A stretch of 64,000 nucleotides of DNA from Philodulcilactobacillus myokonensis (GCF_027923585.1 NZ_BRPL01000002.1:372001-436000); one strand, 5' to 3'. Numbered from the stretch's first letter, positions 16,110 through 25,143 are shown. Translations and numbers: made by a program. The notes: generated from the sequence alone by a model not told the origin.

Positions 16110-16167
16110 TATATATTGAACTTGCAAGTTCAATGTCAATATATACCAAATAGTTATTTAATGTCAA
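16110..16167 (-). promoter_or_regulatory. tandem bacteriocin promoters with nested palindrome
   Basis: On the minus strand a first -35 TTGACA (16162-16167) precedes a TATATT-like -10. A second -35 TTGACA (16134-16139) is separated from -10 TATATA (16110-16115) by exactly 18 bases, and those 18 bases are the perfect palindrome TTGAACTTGCAAGTTCAA (16116-16133). A second pair of arms, ATATATTGA / TCAATATAT (16111-16119 and 16136-16144), encloses it. A dimeric regulator bound in the spacer, as repressor or as a MerR-like twister, would control the locus. Confidence 0.75.
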
Positions 16168-16259
16168 TAATTTTATTAAAGCTCATTAAAAATATGTCTA
16201 TCATTGCCTAACTTTTATTTAACTAATAACATAAAAAAATTAGGGATTGCTAAAAAAAG

Positions 16260-16289
16260 TTTAAAAAATGAAAAAAATATTGTACAATA
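16260..16289 (+). promoter_or_regulatory. mntH promoter with -10 palindrome
   Basis: Weak -35 TTTAAA (16260-16265), 17-base spacer, -10 TACAAT (16283-16288). The perfect 12-base palindrome TATTGTACAATA (16278-16289) covers the -10, a likely operator position for a metal-responsive repressor; it does not match the MntR box I know from Bacillus. Confidence 0.5.
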
Positions 16290-16320
16290 ATAACTGAAAA
16301 GAAAAGAAAGGTGATGTCTT

Positions 16321-17937
16321 GTGAGTCAAAACGCAGGAAAACATCGTTCACATATGGGTGGATTAATTAAGTATGCGAATGGTGAATCTCTTCAAGAGAT
16401 TAATGGAACCGTTGAAGTTCCAAAGAATTTAGGTTTCTGGAAAACTTTATTTAAGTATTCTGGACCAGGTGCTTTAGTAGCCGTTGGATATATGGATCCT
16501 GGTAATTGGTCAACATCAATTACTGGTGGTCAAGATTTCGGATACTTACTAATGTCCATTGTTTTAATGTCTAGTTTAATTGCGATGTTACTACAATATA
16601 TGGCAGCTAAACTAGGTATTGTAAGCCGAATGGATTTAGCTCAGGCTATCCGTGCACGTACTAGTAAGTCATTAGGAATTATTTTATGGATCTTAACAGA
16701 ATTAGCCATTATGGCAACCGATATTGCTGAAGTTATTGGTGCCGCTATTGCTTTAAATTTGCTGTTCCATATTCCGTTAGTCATTTCAGTATTTATTACC
16801 GTATTTGATGTCTTACTACTATTGTTGCTTACATTCATTGGTTTTAGAAAAATTGAAGCCATTGTTGTTTGTTTGATTTGTGTGATTTTATTTGTATTTG
16901 CATATGAAGTTATTTTATCTAGACCAGAATGGGCAAATATCTTTAGAGGATTAATCCCAGTACCACGTGCATTTTCAGGTTCTAATCCAGCTAAGGTTAG
17001 TGGTGATACTCCGTTAAAGGATTCATTAGGAATCATTGGAGCTACCGTTATGCCCCATAACTTATACTTACATTCATCAATTTCACAAACCCGTAAGTAT
17101 GATTACAATGATCCAAAAGATGTTGCCAATACGGTTAAGTTCACCACTTGGGATTCTAACATTCAACTATCATTAGCATTCGTTGTTAACGCATTACTAT
17201 TGATTATGGGTGTTGCAGTCTTCAAGAATGGTGCTGTTAAAGATACTTCATTCTTTGGATTATTCCAAGCATTATCAAATACTTCCATGTTAAGTAACGG
17301 AATTTTGATTGCCGTTGCTAAAACTGGTGCATTATCAATATTGTTCGCCGTTGCTCTACTGGCATCTGGTCAAAATTCAACCATTACTGGTACCTTAACT
17401 GGTCAAATCATCATGGAAGGTTACGTTCACATGCGAATGCCTCTATGGATGCGTCGTTTAGTAACCCGTTTGATTTCAGTTATTCCAGTTCTAATTTGTG
17501 TATCAATGACTGGTGGCGAACCAGCAATTAAGGAACATTTAGCTTTGAATGAATTGATGGAAAACTCACAAGTATTCTTAGCATTTGCACTTCCATTCTC
17601 AATGTTACCATTGATTATTTTAACTGATAGTAAATTTGAAATGGGACAATTCAAGAATCGATTATGGGTATCAATTTTAGGATGGATTTCGATTATTGCC
17701 CTTACCTTCTTGAATATGCAGAATTTCTTTGGTGATGATGGTGCAATCGTTGGTTTTATTAGCCAAAACCCAACTCCAAGTCAAGTTAGCTTAGCTAATA
17801 ATCTTTCATGGTTCATTATTGTTATTATCATGGCACTTCTAATTTGGACTATTTATGATATGTACAAGACTTCTAAGTCACTTAGAAAAGAATATCCAAA
17901 TGCTTTAGAAGCTCGCCAAGAAAACATGGATAAATAA
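16321..17937 (+). CDS. mntH: Nramp-family Mn2+/H+ symporter
   Basis: 538 residues with eleven to twelve spans. The metal-site motif DPGNWSTS lies in the first span (about residues 59-66) and MPHNLYLHSS in the sixth, both diagnostic for Nramp. It imports Mn2+, which lactobacilli use as their main antioxidant and enzyme cofactor. Start is GTG (16321) with AAAGGTGAT eight bases upstream. The UspA gene follows after a short gap, a linkage common in lactobacilli, so the two are one transcript ending at 18416-18450. Confidence 0.95.
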   Translation: MSQNAGKHRSHMGGLIKYANGESLQEINGTVEVPKNLGFWKTLFKYSGPGALVAVGYMDPGNWSTSITGGQDFGYLLMSIVLMSSLIAMLLQYMAAKLGIVSRMDLAQAIRARTSKSLGIILWILTELAIMATDIAEVIGAAIALNLLFHIPLVISVFITVFDVLLLLLLTFIGFRKIEAIVVCLICVILFVFAYEVILSRPEWANIFRGLIPVPRAFSGSNPAKVSGDTPLKDSLGIIGATVMPHNLYLHSSISQTRKYDYNDPKDVANTVKFTTWDSNIQLSLAFVVNALLLIMGVAVFKNGAVKDTSFFGLFQALSNTSMLSNGILIAVAKTGALSILFAVALLASGQNSTITGTLTGQIIMEGYVHMRMPLWMRRLVTRLISVIPVLICVSMTGGEPAIKEHLALNELMENSQVFLAFALPFSMLPLIILTDSKFEMGQFKNRLWVSILGWISIIALTFLNMQNFFGDDGAIVGFISQNPTPSQVSLANNLSWFIIVIIMALLIWTIYDMYKTSKSLRKEYPNALEARQENMDK

Positions 17938-17954
17938 AAGGCTAGGTGAATACG

Positions 17955-18395
17955 ATGGCTGATAATGATTTTGATTTTAAACGCATTTTAGTCGGTGTCG
18001 ATGATTCAGATGATGCAATTTTAGCATTTCACTATGCAATTCATCGTGCGATTGAAACTAACGCTGAACTAATTATTGCTTCCGTTTTAGAAGGGGACGA
18101 TGTTAACGTCTACCAAGCTTTAACTGAAGATTTTGTTCATGGAAAAATTGATGATTTAAGAAATCATATCAAGAAATACCAGGAACAAGCTAAAAAAGCC
18201 GGTGTCAAGCATGTTCAAGCACTTGTTGCTGAAGGTGCTGCTGGTGAAACGATTGTTCGCGATGTTATTCCGCATGTAAGACCTGACTTATTAGTAGTTG
18301 GATCACGTGCTAAGAAGGGCATTTCAAAGCGTTTTGGTAGTCAAGCTGCTTATATGGCTAAGTATTCTCCAGTTTCCGTAATGGTAATTAGATAG
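17955..18395 (+). CDS. UspA-family universal stress protein
   Basis: A 146-residue single Usp domain beginning RILVGVDDSDDAILAFHYAI and ending in SPVSVMVIR. The nucleotide-loop region VVGSRAKKGISKRFGSQ is a looser version of the ATP-binding GxxG(x9)GS pattern, so binding of ATP is uncertain. ATG 17955 has AGGTG seven bases upstream; an in-frame GTG at 17946 overlaps that site. Co-transcribed with mntH, so it may modulate Mn uptake or respond to metal or oxidative stress. Confidence 0.9.
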   Translation: MADNDFDFKRILVGVDDSDDAILAFHYAIHRAIETNAELIIASVLEGDDVNVYQALTEDFVHGKIDDLRNHIKKYQEQAKKAGVKHVQALVAEGAAGETIVRDVIPHVRPDLLVVGSRAKKGISKRFGSQAAYMAKYSPVSVMVIR

Positions 18396-18415
18396 TTAGT
18401 TATTAATACAGTAAG

Positions 18416-18450
18416 AAAAGACCATTTCAATTAATTTGAAATGGTCTTTT
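18416..18450 (+). terminator. terminator of mntH-usp operon
   Basis: Perfect 15-bp arms AAAAGACCATTTCAA / TTGAAATGGTCTTTT with a five-base loop and following T run. Confidence 0.9.
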
Positions 18451-18540
18451 TTAGTATCTTAAATTTATTTTTAAATGGGATTAATAAAAATGTGTTGATA
18501 TATTACAAGTTGGTTTTAATCATGCATAATTGAATATAAA

Positions 18541-18574
18541 AAAGAGCTAATGTTTTAATAAACACTAACTCTTT
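18541..18574 (-). terminator. terminator of DUF975 gene
   Basis: AAAGAGCTAATGTTT and AAACACTAACTCTTT pair with two weak positions; T-rich on the minus strand, 22 bases past the leftward stop. Confidence 0.7.
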
Positions 18575-18595
18575 TAATTTTCTAAATAATTAATT

Positions 18596-19396
18596 TTATT
18601 GATTTAAATTTAATAAATGATCATAATAATTGGACATCGTTAGATCATAATATGGGTAGATCCAAATTAATGCGATTCCTAAAGTGATATGGGCTAGAAT
18701 TAACCAGCCAATGAAACTTAATTGTAAGACAAAGTATTCACCTAAATGACCCTTTAATAATTCACGGCTTTTTGTAATTGATTCAAAATAACCAACGCGA
18801 TCATTATTAATGATTGAATCATAATAAATGAAGAATGCTTGTGAATAACTTAAATTCTTAATGAACATCACAATTAATCCAGCAAAGAAAACGACAATAT
18901 CAATACTAACTTTATCACTAGGGTTAATCGGTAAGAAAGCAACAGCCACTCCGATAATTGTAAAAATAATACCCCATAAGAATAACAAAACAAATTTTGC
19001 CAAGAAAATTAAAATGCTTCCCCAGAAATATCGAGCTTTGCTAATGATAAAAGTGGACTTTACAAATGGTTCTTTGTAATTATTTTGACCACGAATTGAA
19101 TTCAATGTCACTAACAAAACTCCGCATGCTAATAATCCGGCAACAATTGAAATGATTAGAATTCCAAAATTAAATGATAAGGATGGTGTTGGGGTAGTTG
19201 AACTAACATCACTAGCACCCTTATAAATATTTTGGAGATTTGTCATACTTTGTTGAAATTGTTGTGCAGATTGAGAATTACTCATTATATTGACAATAAT
19301 ATTTAAAATGACAATTGGAAGAAATAAAAGTGCAAAAAATTTAAAATGACCATTTAAAACACTTTTAGCCTCCTCCTTTAATTGACGGCGATTCAT
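18596..19396 (-). CDS. DUF975 family membrane protein
   Basis: 266 residues from ATG 19396. The N-terminus MNRRQLKEEAKSVLNGHF is the typical DUF975 opening (short amphipathic helix before the first span). Five or six hydrophobic segments follow, and the C-terminal portion SFIGWLILAHITLGIALIWIYPY is also family-like. Function of the family is unknown; it may help membrane or cell-wall organisation. GGAGAT lies six bases before this ATG; an upstream in-frame ATG (19459) overlaps the promoter -10 TATAAT and is not used in my view. Single-gene unit. Confidence 0.85.
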   Translation of the reverse strand: MNRRQLKEEAKSVLNGHFKFFALLFLPIVILNIIVNIMSNSQSAQQFQQSMTNLQNIYKGASDVSSTTPTPSLSFNFGILIISIVAGLLACGVLLVTLNSIRGQNNYKEPFVKSTFIISKARYFWGSILIFLAKFVLLFLWGIIFTIIGVAVAFLPINPSDKVSIDIVVFFAGLIVMFIKNLSYSQAFFIYYDSIINNDRVGYFESITKSRELLKGHLGEYFVLQLSFIGWLILAHITLGIALIWIYPYYDLTMSNYYDHLLNLNQ

Positions 19397-19451
19397 ATGC
19401 CATCTCCTTCCGTAGAATGTATAGTTAAAATTATATAATGAATCGGGTAAA

Positions 19452-19490
19452 AAATGCAAATTGACGCCAATTTTACGCCAATTTGCATTT
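19452..19490 (-). terminator. terminator of FAD disulfide reductase gene
   Basis: Arms AAATGCAAATTG / CAATTTGCATTT around a CG-rich inner pair. It ends the leftward reductase transcript and its stem also contains TTGCAT, a plausible -35 for the DUF975 promoter (18 bases from TATAAT). Confidence 0.75.
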
Positions 19491-19511
19491 TTAATTATTC
19501 CTGTTTATTTC

Positions 19512-20849
19512 TTATAATCGTTTCCAAGCATCGTGAGCAATGGATGGGAAGATAAATGGTTCTAAATATTCAATTTTTTCACGGTCTAATTTTAATGCAA
19601 TGGCAGGGTATAAGTAGTCAATTACATCTTCAGCATGATCGCTAACTTCGGCTGCACCAACTAATTGATCTTGTCGATTAAAAATTAAGGTGTATTTAGC
19701 AATTTCTTCTTTATCAACTTGCCGATACCAATCGTCTTTAATATTTTTACTTTTGATGATATATTTTTCAGGATTTTGCTTAGCTTGATCGACTGTTACA
19801 CCCACTTGTGCAATTCGAGGTGAAGTAAAGACGGTTGATGGAATTGGTGGAAATTGGATGGCATCCTTTTTTTGACCACTAAGTAATTTAGTTAAATATT
19901 TGGATTCAAACGTTGCAGCGGGGGTTAATTTGGGTTCACCAGTATCGGCAACATCGCCTGAAGCATAGATATTAGCTTGCGATGATTGAAGGTGATCATT
20001 GACTTTAATTCCCTTTCGATCATAATCAACGCCTGCTTTACCAAGGTTTAAATTTTTAATGTTCGGAACCCGACCGGCAGCATCTAAAATCCAATCAACA
20101 TTTAATATTTTACGATTGCCATAATGAACTTGATAGCCTGAATCGTTTTGAGAATAACTTGCCACATTGGCATTCTTAATAAAACTAACACCATCATGCT
20201 TTAATTCATCGACAACTGATAGAACGTATGGTTGATAAAATTGACGTAAAACTTTATCACGGTGCATTAAAATGGTGACTTTGGCACCGGCTTCACTGGC
20301 AATCGTAGCAAATTCTAAGGCAATATATCCAGCACCAATAATGGCAATGCTTTTAGGTAGTTCGTCTAAAGCAAGAAAATCGCGGCTATCATGGGCATAT
20401 TCATTGCCGGGTAGATTAATGATGTTGGGATGCTGTCCAGTTGCAATTACGATTTTATCTGAAGAATATTTTTTATTATTGACAGATATTGTGTGTGGAT
20501 CAACAAATGTTGCCCAGCCATCAATTGTGTCGATGCCGGCAGCTTGTTTTTCGTTCTTTTGTTTGCCTGAAAAGCCATCAATCAGTTCATGCTTATGCTT
20601 CATATTTTGGGACCAATTGATTGATAAATTGCCATTCACAATTTCTTTCATTCGTTTCTGCTCTTTGGTTAATTTGATCGGTTCATCTAATGCAATTTTG
20701 GCGTTACAACCCCAATTTGGGCAGGTGCCGCCATAACGGTCACCTTCAACAACGGCTACTTTTAATCCCTTTTTAGCAAGGGCAATTACGCCATCAACAG
20801 CATGACCACTACCAATATATAGAACGTCATAATCATATTTTGTCTGCAT
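19512..20849 (-). CDS. FAD/NAD(P) disulfide oxidoreductase, MerA/Lpd-like
   Basis: 445 residues with FAD-binding YIGSGHAVDGV, the redox pair in GGTCPNWGCNAK (Cys-x4-Cys), NAD(P)-binding IAIIGAGYIALEFA (about 165-178) and second FAD motif ANIYASGDVAD. It belongs to the class I pyridine nucleotide disulfide reductases (glutathione reductase, lipoamide dehydrogenase). The C-terminal active-site block is FIFPSIAHDAW, where classical members have HPT.SE, so the catalytic His-Glu pair is missing. Substrate unknown; annotation as glutathione reductase would be unsafe. ATG 20849 has GGAGG nine bases upstream; an in-frame TTG at 20858 abuts that site. Confidence 0.85.
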   Translation of the reverse strand: MQTKYDYDVLYIGSGHAVDGVIALAKKGLKVAVVEGDRYGGTCPNWGCNAKIALDEPIKLTKEQKRMKEIVNGNLSINWSQNMKHKHELIDGFSGKQKNEKQAAGIDTIDGWATFVDPHTISVNNKKYSSDKIVIATGQHPNIINLPGNEYAHDSRDFLALDELPKSIAIIGAGYIALEFATIASEAGAKVTILMHRDKVLRQFYQPYVLSVVDELKHDGVSFIKNANVASYSQNDSGYQVHYGNRKILNVDWILDAAGRVPNIKNLNLGKAGVDYDRKGIKVNDHLQSSQANIYASGDVADTGEPKLTPAATFESKYLTKLLSGQKKDAIQFPPIPSTVFTSPRIAQVGVTVDQAKQNPEKYIIKSKNIKDDWYRQVDKEEIAKYTLIFNRQDQLVGAAEVSDHAEDVIDYLYPAIALKLDREKIEYLEPFIFPSIAHDAWKRL

Positions 20850-20937
20850 CTCAATCAACCTCCATTTGTCTAATGAATATAGAATACATTATGTTTTGAA
20901 TTAAATGAAAGCATTTTGATTGATTTCTTAGGCAAAT

Positions 20938-20966
20938 TTGACTTTTCTAATGATTTGATTGATAAT
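20938..20966 (+). promoter_or_regulatory. adenine deaminase promoter
   Basis: -35 TTGACT (20938-20943), 17-base spacer, -10 GATAAT (20961-20966), 43 bases before the start codon I chose. No PurR or xpt-type purine riboswitch is visible in this short leader. Confidence 0.7.
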
Positions 20967-21009
20967 GACTACAATTTATTTTCAAAAAGAATATCATTGG
21001 GGGATTTGG

Positions 21010-22689
21010 ATGCCAACAGTAGATTTAGAGATTTTGAATGCAAACGTATTAAATGTTTTTTCACGTCAATTTGAAAAGAACTCATTGTGGATTAATCATG
21101 GTAAGATTGTTGCCACCGGCAATCGCAAAGATTTAGATGCCAAACAGGTTAATGATATTCATGGTAAGTACGTTGTGCCAGGATTCATTGATGCCCATGT
21201 CCATATTGAAAGTTCGTTATTAGTGCCATCTGAATTTGCAAAGGTGGTACTACCGAAAGGAACAACTTCTGTTTTTATCGACCCGCACGAAATTGCGAAC
21301 GTGATTGGAATTGACGGAATTAAATACATGATTAAGGATTCAAGGCAGACACCATTGGATGTCTTTACGATGTTGCCATCATCAGTTCCTTGCGCACCAT
21401 TTGAACATAATGGTGCCACTTTATTAGCTAAGGATTTGAAGCCACTTTATAAGGAACCAGAAGTAAAGGGCTTAGCCGAAGTCATGGACTATCCGGCGGT
21501 TTTGAAACATGATCCCCAAATTATGGATAAGATACATGATGCGATTCAATTAGATTATCAAGTTGATGGGCACGGTGCCGGTTTAAACCGTTCCCAGTTA
21601 GACATTTATCGGCAGGCACACATCAATACCGACCACGAATGTACCACTCAACAACAAATTAAAGACCGTTTAAATGAAGGCTTCTACGTTTATTTACGTG
21701 AGGGGACCGTTGAAAGAGATTTAGCCAATACAGTTGCCGTTGTGAACGAAGGCAATGCCCAACGGTTTGCACTATGTACTGATGATAAATATGTTAATAC
21801 GATTCTTTCAGAAGGCAGCATTAATGCATGTATTAAATTAGCCATTAAACATGGTATCCGTCCTGAAACGGCTTATACAATGGCTAGCTATAACGCTGCT
21901 AAATCTCACCACGTTGATCATTTGGGTGCATTGAGTACCGGTTTTAATGCCGACTTAGTTATTGTGAATGACCCTTATAAAGTCGATGTAAAACGGGTGA
22001 TGAAGAACGGTCACTGGATTTCAAATGATGATTTTAAGACGAAACCACTTGAATTTAACCGCAATACGATGCATCACCACGTTCAAAAGAAAGATCTAGA
22101 GTTAAAATTAACCGGTGCACATCCGAAATGCCACGTCATCGATGTTCATCCTAATCACATTGATACTGGTAACTTAGTTTTGCCAGTTAATTCTAAAGAT
22201 TCTAAATTTGTTGCAGATACCAAGAAAGATATTCTAAAAATTGTGGTTTGTGAACGCCACCATAATTTAGGAACCGTTGGCGTTGGCTTGGTGCATGGCT
22301 TTAAATTAAAGCAGGGCGCCGTTGCCGGAACAATTGCCCACGATTCACATAATATCATTGCCGTTGGGACCAATGATGATGCCATTTACCGTGCAATTGA
22401 AGAACTAACCCGCGTTGGTGGTGGAATATCCGTTGTTGACAATCAAAAAGTCCTTGCTACGATGCCGTTGCCGGTTGCTGGTTTAATGTCCAACCAACCA
22501 TGGCAAATTGCATCTAAACAACTGACCAAAATTTCAAATGCTTATGATCAAATTTCCCATGATATTAACTTTAATCCGTTCATCACATTATCATTTTTGG
22601 CTTTGCCAGTAATTCCAACGATTAAAATTACTGACCAGGGGCTATATGATTTTGATCAGCAGAAATTTATTAACGTGCAGGCAAAATAA
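21010..22689 (+). CDS. ade: adenine deaminase
   Basis: 559-residue amidohydrolase converting adenine to hypoxanthine and ammonia for purine salvage. The metal-binding motif DAHVHIESS lies about 60 residues in, followed by GHGAGLNRSQLD, CTTQQ and the LCTDDK catalytic region; the C-terminal half carries the AdeC-specific domain (IAVGTNDDAIYRAIEEL). Full length for the family. ATG 21010 with GGGGGATTTGG just upstream is the start; an earlier in-frame ATG (20959) lies within the promoter. Monocistronic, ended by a hairpin at 22710. Confidence 0.93.
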   Translation: MPTVDLEILNANVLNVFSRQFEKNSLWINHGKIVATGNRKDLDAKQVNDIHGKYVVPGFIDAHVHIESSLLVPSEFAKVVLPKGTTSVFIDPHEIANVIGIDGIKYMIKDSRQTPLDVFTMLPSSVPCAPFEHNGATLLAKDLKPLYKEPEVKGLAEVMDYPAVLKHDPQIMDKIHDAIQLDYQVDGHGAGLNRSQLDIYRQAHINTDHECTTQQQIKDRLNEGFYVYLREGTVERDLANTVAVVNEGNAQRFALCTDDKYVNTILSEGSINACIKLAIKHGIRPETAYTMASYNAAKSHHVDHLGALSTGFNADLVIVNDPYKVDVKRVMKNGHWISNDDFKTKPLEFNRNTMHHHVQKKDLELKLTGAHPKCHVIDVHPNHIDTGNLVLPVNSKDSKFVADTKKDILKIVVCERHHNLGTVGVGLVHGFKLKQGAVAGTIAHDSHNIIAVGTNDDAIYRAIEELTRVGGGISVVDNQKVLATMPLPVAGLMSNQPWQIASKQLTKISNAYDQISHDINFNPFITLSFLALPVIPTIKITDQGLYDFDQQKFINVQAK

Positions 22690-22709
22690 ATAATAAATTT
22701 AAAATAAAA

Positions 22710-22740
22710 GGATAATCCAATTTGATGGATTATCCCTTTT
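22710..22740. terminator. bidirectional terminator after ade
   Basis: Perfect arms GGATAATCCA (22710-22719) / TGGATTATCC (22726-22735) flanked by A and T runs, between converging genes. Confidence 0.9.
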
Positions 22741-22755
22741 TTAGATTAATACTTA

Positions 22756-24150
22756 TTATTTTTTAGAATGTTTAAAACTAATCGAAATTGAAATTGCAAC
22801 TAGAATCACTATTAAGAACAAGCATCCAAAATCATACTGAACACCACTTCTTACAATCGATTTATATGGTAATTGTGGATTCATGTTTTGTTTGATGGTA
22901 ATTATTAACGACATGATGCTGATACCGACAGCACCACCGTAAATTTGAATTGCATTGAAGGCGGCATTCCCATCACTCGTGAATTGTTTTGGCAATCCCT
23001 TTAAACCGTTCGTTAAGATGTCTGAAAATGATGAAGCAAAACCAGCACTGTAGATTGCGTATGCAATTGAAATAACGATAAAAGTAAGATTATTAGTAAT
23101 TAATGTCATCGTTAGGAAGAATAAACTGACCACGATTAAACCACTGTAAATCGGCTTTTTAGCACCATAGTGATCTAAAGCAGCACCAGAAATTGGCATG
23201 CAGATCATTCGTAAAATACTACCAGGCAGGACGATTAATCCAGCAATTAGGACGCTTGCACCTAAAGCAATCTGTGAAAAGTTAGGAATTAAGAAACCGC
23301 CTAAACTAATATTAGTTAATTGAAGACCAAAGTATGCTAGAAAGCTGAATGTGAAGGCAGGGTATTTAAAAATTTCCGTATTGATTAAAGCCTTTGGATT
23401 TTGATATTCAATTTTACCAAAACCAAATAGGGATGCGATTCCAATAACTAATAAAATGATGGTCGTGATTGAAAAATGACCGAGTGAACTAACACCAATT
23501 GTTAGTGTAACCAACATAATTGCGGCTAAAATAAAGCCATTCCAATCTAATTTTAAATTCTTTTCAATTTGAGGTTGATTCTTAATGGTAAGTAATCCAC
23601 TAATCAAAATGATGATTGAGATTGGTAAAATTAACCAATATGCGGCTTGCCAACTAAAATAGTAGCTCATGAAACCACCGTATGTCGGACCTACAGTCGG
23701 TGCAACCGAGATAACCGCGCCACCAAATGACATGTAAAAACCAATTTTACTACCCGGAATTTTTTGCGTAATGATATTGAACATCAAGGGGGTTGCGATG
23801 CCAACACTAATCCCACCGATGATTCTTCCGAGTAGTAGCATCGGATAGTTAACGGCTAATCCGCAAATAAAAAAACTGATAATTAAAGTAACGGCACCCG
23901 CAACAAAAATACTTTTGAATGTAAATCGTTTACTTAAAAATGACGAACACATCATCGTACATGCTGATGCAATCATGTATCCAGTGGTAATCCATTGAAT
24001 CGTTGATAGTGGAACGTTAAAATCTTTCATCAATTCTGGAAAATTAACGTTCATTGCGGTGGTCATTAAAATTCCCAAAAATGCAATTAATCCAGCACTA
24101 AAAATTGAAATTAATGTTTTAACTGAAACATTTGATTGAGATTGATCCAT
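22756..24150 (-). CDS. MFS drug exporter, DHA2 (EmrB/QacA) type
   Basis: 464 residues with about fourteen spans. The order of motifs is that of the DHA2 family: MTTAMNVNFPELMKDFNV in the first loop, the WITTGYMIASACTMMCSSFLSKRFTFK segment (motif A region) and the motif C-like GGAVISVAPTVGPTYGGFM. Proton-driven efflux of a hydrophobic or cationic compound is inferred; the substrate cannot be read from sequence. ATG has GAGGTGATGG upstream. Leftward, 87 bases after the TauE gene with a terminator between, so probably its own unit. Confidence 0.85.
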   Translation of the reverse strand: MDQSQSNVSVKTLISIFSAGLIAFLGILMTTAMNVNFPELMKDFNVPLSTIQWITTGYMIASACTMMCSSFLSKRFTFKSIFVAGAVTLIISFFICGLAVNYPMLLLGRIIGGISVGIATPLMFNIITQKIPGSKIGFYMSFGGAVISVAPTVGPTYGGFMSYYFSWQAAYWLILPISIIILISGLLTIKNQPQIEKNLKLDWNGFILAAIMLVTLTIGVSSLGHFSITTIILLVIGIASLFGFGKIEYQNPKALINTEIFKYPAFTFSFLAYFGLQLTNISLGGFLIPNFSQIALGASVLIAGLIVLPGSILRMICMPISGAALDHYGAKKPIYSGLIVVSLFFLTMTLITNNLTFIVISIAYAIYSAGFASSFSDILTNGLKGLPKQFTSDGNAAFNAIQIYGGAVGISIMSLIITIKQNMNPQLPYKSIVRSGVQYDFGCLFLIVILVAISISISFKHSKK

Positions 24151-24183
24151 TTTTCCATCACCTCTCTAAAAAATCCAAAATAA

Positions 24184-24212
24184 AAAAGATAACTTCTTTG
24201 AGCTATCTTTTC
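24184..24212 (-). terminator. terminator after second TauE gene
   Basis: AAAGATA...TATCTTT arms with an inner CT/AG pair and T-rich minus-strand tail, 26 bases past the TauE stop. Confidence 0.7.
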
Positions 24213-24237
24213 TATTTTAGTCTTTTTAATTTTATTT

Positions 24238-25056
24238 TTAAAAGTTTAAGAATGATGGAACGTGACCAGCTAATCCATAATATTGGACAAAGTAGTGCCA
24301 TGCTAAGATGAGAGCTAAAATTCCTGTAACCACTTCGATTAATCTTGCTGGAATATGTCTAACAATCTTCGGGCCAAAGTATCCACCAATAACAAAACCG
24401 ATTCCTAATGGAATCACAATATCCCAACGAACATAGCCTTCATAGGTGTACATAACACCGGCAACCACGTTAGCAGAACATAATGCAACGTTTCTGATGG
24501 CGTTGTATACTGGAAATGGTTCGGTACTTGTGTGGGCTAGAACAGCTAACATGATAACACCAGCGGCAGCACCAAAGTATCCAGCGTATGCACCTAAAAG
24601 AAAGATTCCGATGACGGTTAAGATTGGTTTCCAGATCCGATTCCAGCTGCTTCCTTCATTAGAACGAAGGTTTTGGGCAGCCTGACTGTGAGCAACCTTA
24701 TGTGGGAATAAAATCATAACTCCAGCTACTAAAATAAAAAGCGGAACAACGGTTTGGAATGCCTTAGCAGGTGCTAAAATTAGTAGTAGGCAACCAAAAA
24801 TACCACCAACAAAAGTGATACATAGAATTTTACCTAATTCTTTCCAGTGGCCCTTTAATTCTTCTCTGGATGAAAATGCAGAACTAATTCCAGTAAAGAT
24901 CAATGCCGTTGTGTTAGTAGCATTAGCAATGACAGCTGGGAACCCAGCGATGACGGTTAATGCTGGAAATGATACCAATGAAGCTAATCCGGTAACCGTA
25001 CTTAAGATTCCAGCTAGAATTCCAGCAATAATCATGATAATAAAAAGCGATAAAAT
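24238..25056 (-). CDS. TauE/SafE family permease (second copy)
   Basis: Membrane protein of about 270 residues with eight spans; family motifs are GILAGILSTVTGLASLVSFPAL in the first repeat and YAGYFGAAAGVIMLAVLAH in the second. Substrate unknown. The start is uncertain. The first ATG (25116) has no ribosome site and begins right at a cre-like box. An internal ATG (25035) also lacks one. A perfect AAGGAGG (25065-25071) lies eight bases before an in-frame ATT codon (25056-25054), giving the N-terminus I/M-LSLFIIMIIAG, which suits the family. I therefore mark an ATT start, with ATG 25035 as the fallback. Confidence 0.75.
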   Translation of the reverse strand: MLSLFIIMIIAGILAGILSTVTGLASLVSFPALTVIAGFPAVIANATNTTALIFTGISSAFSSREELKGHWKELGKILCITFVGGIFGCLLLILAPAKAFQTVVPLFILVAGVMILFPHKVAHSQAAQNLRSNEGSSWNRIWKPILTVIGIFLLGAYAGYFGAAAGVIMLAVLAHTSTEPFPVYNAIRNVALCSANVVAGVMYTYEGYVRWDIVIPLGIGFVIGGYFGPKIVRHIPARLIEVVTGILALILAWHYFVQYYGLAGHVPSFLNF

Positions 25057-25119
25057 AAAAAATTCCTCCTTGAATAATTCACACCTAAAAATAACAAAAT
25101 CAGCGCATTCAATCATATA

Positions 25120-25143
25120 AGAAAGCGCTTTTATTATATTATA
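25120..25143 (-). promoter_or_regulatory. promoter and cre-like site of second TauE gene
   Basis: On the minus strand GTATAAT (-10 at 25138-25143) is followed within ten bases by AAAGCGCTTT with flanks that differ from the cre consensus at two outer positions (25120-25133). A CcpA roadblock just downstream of the promoter is plausible. Confidence 0.45.
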
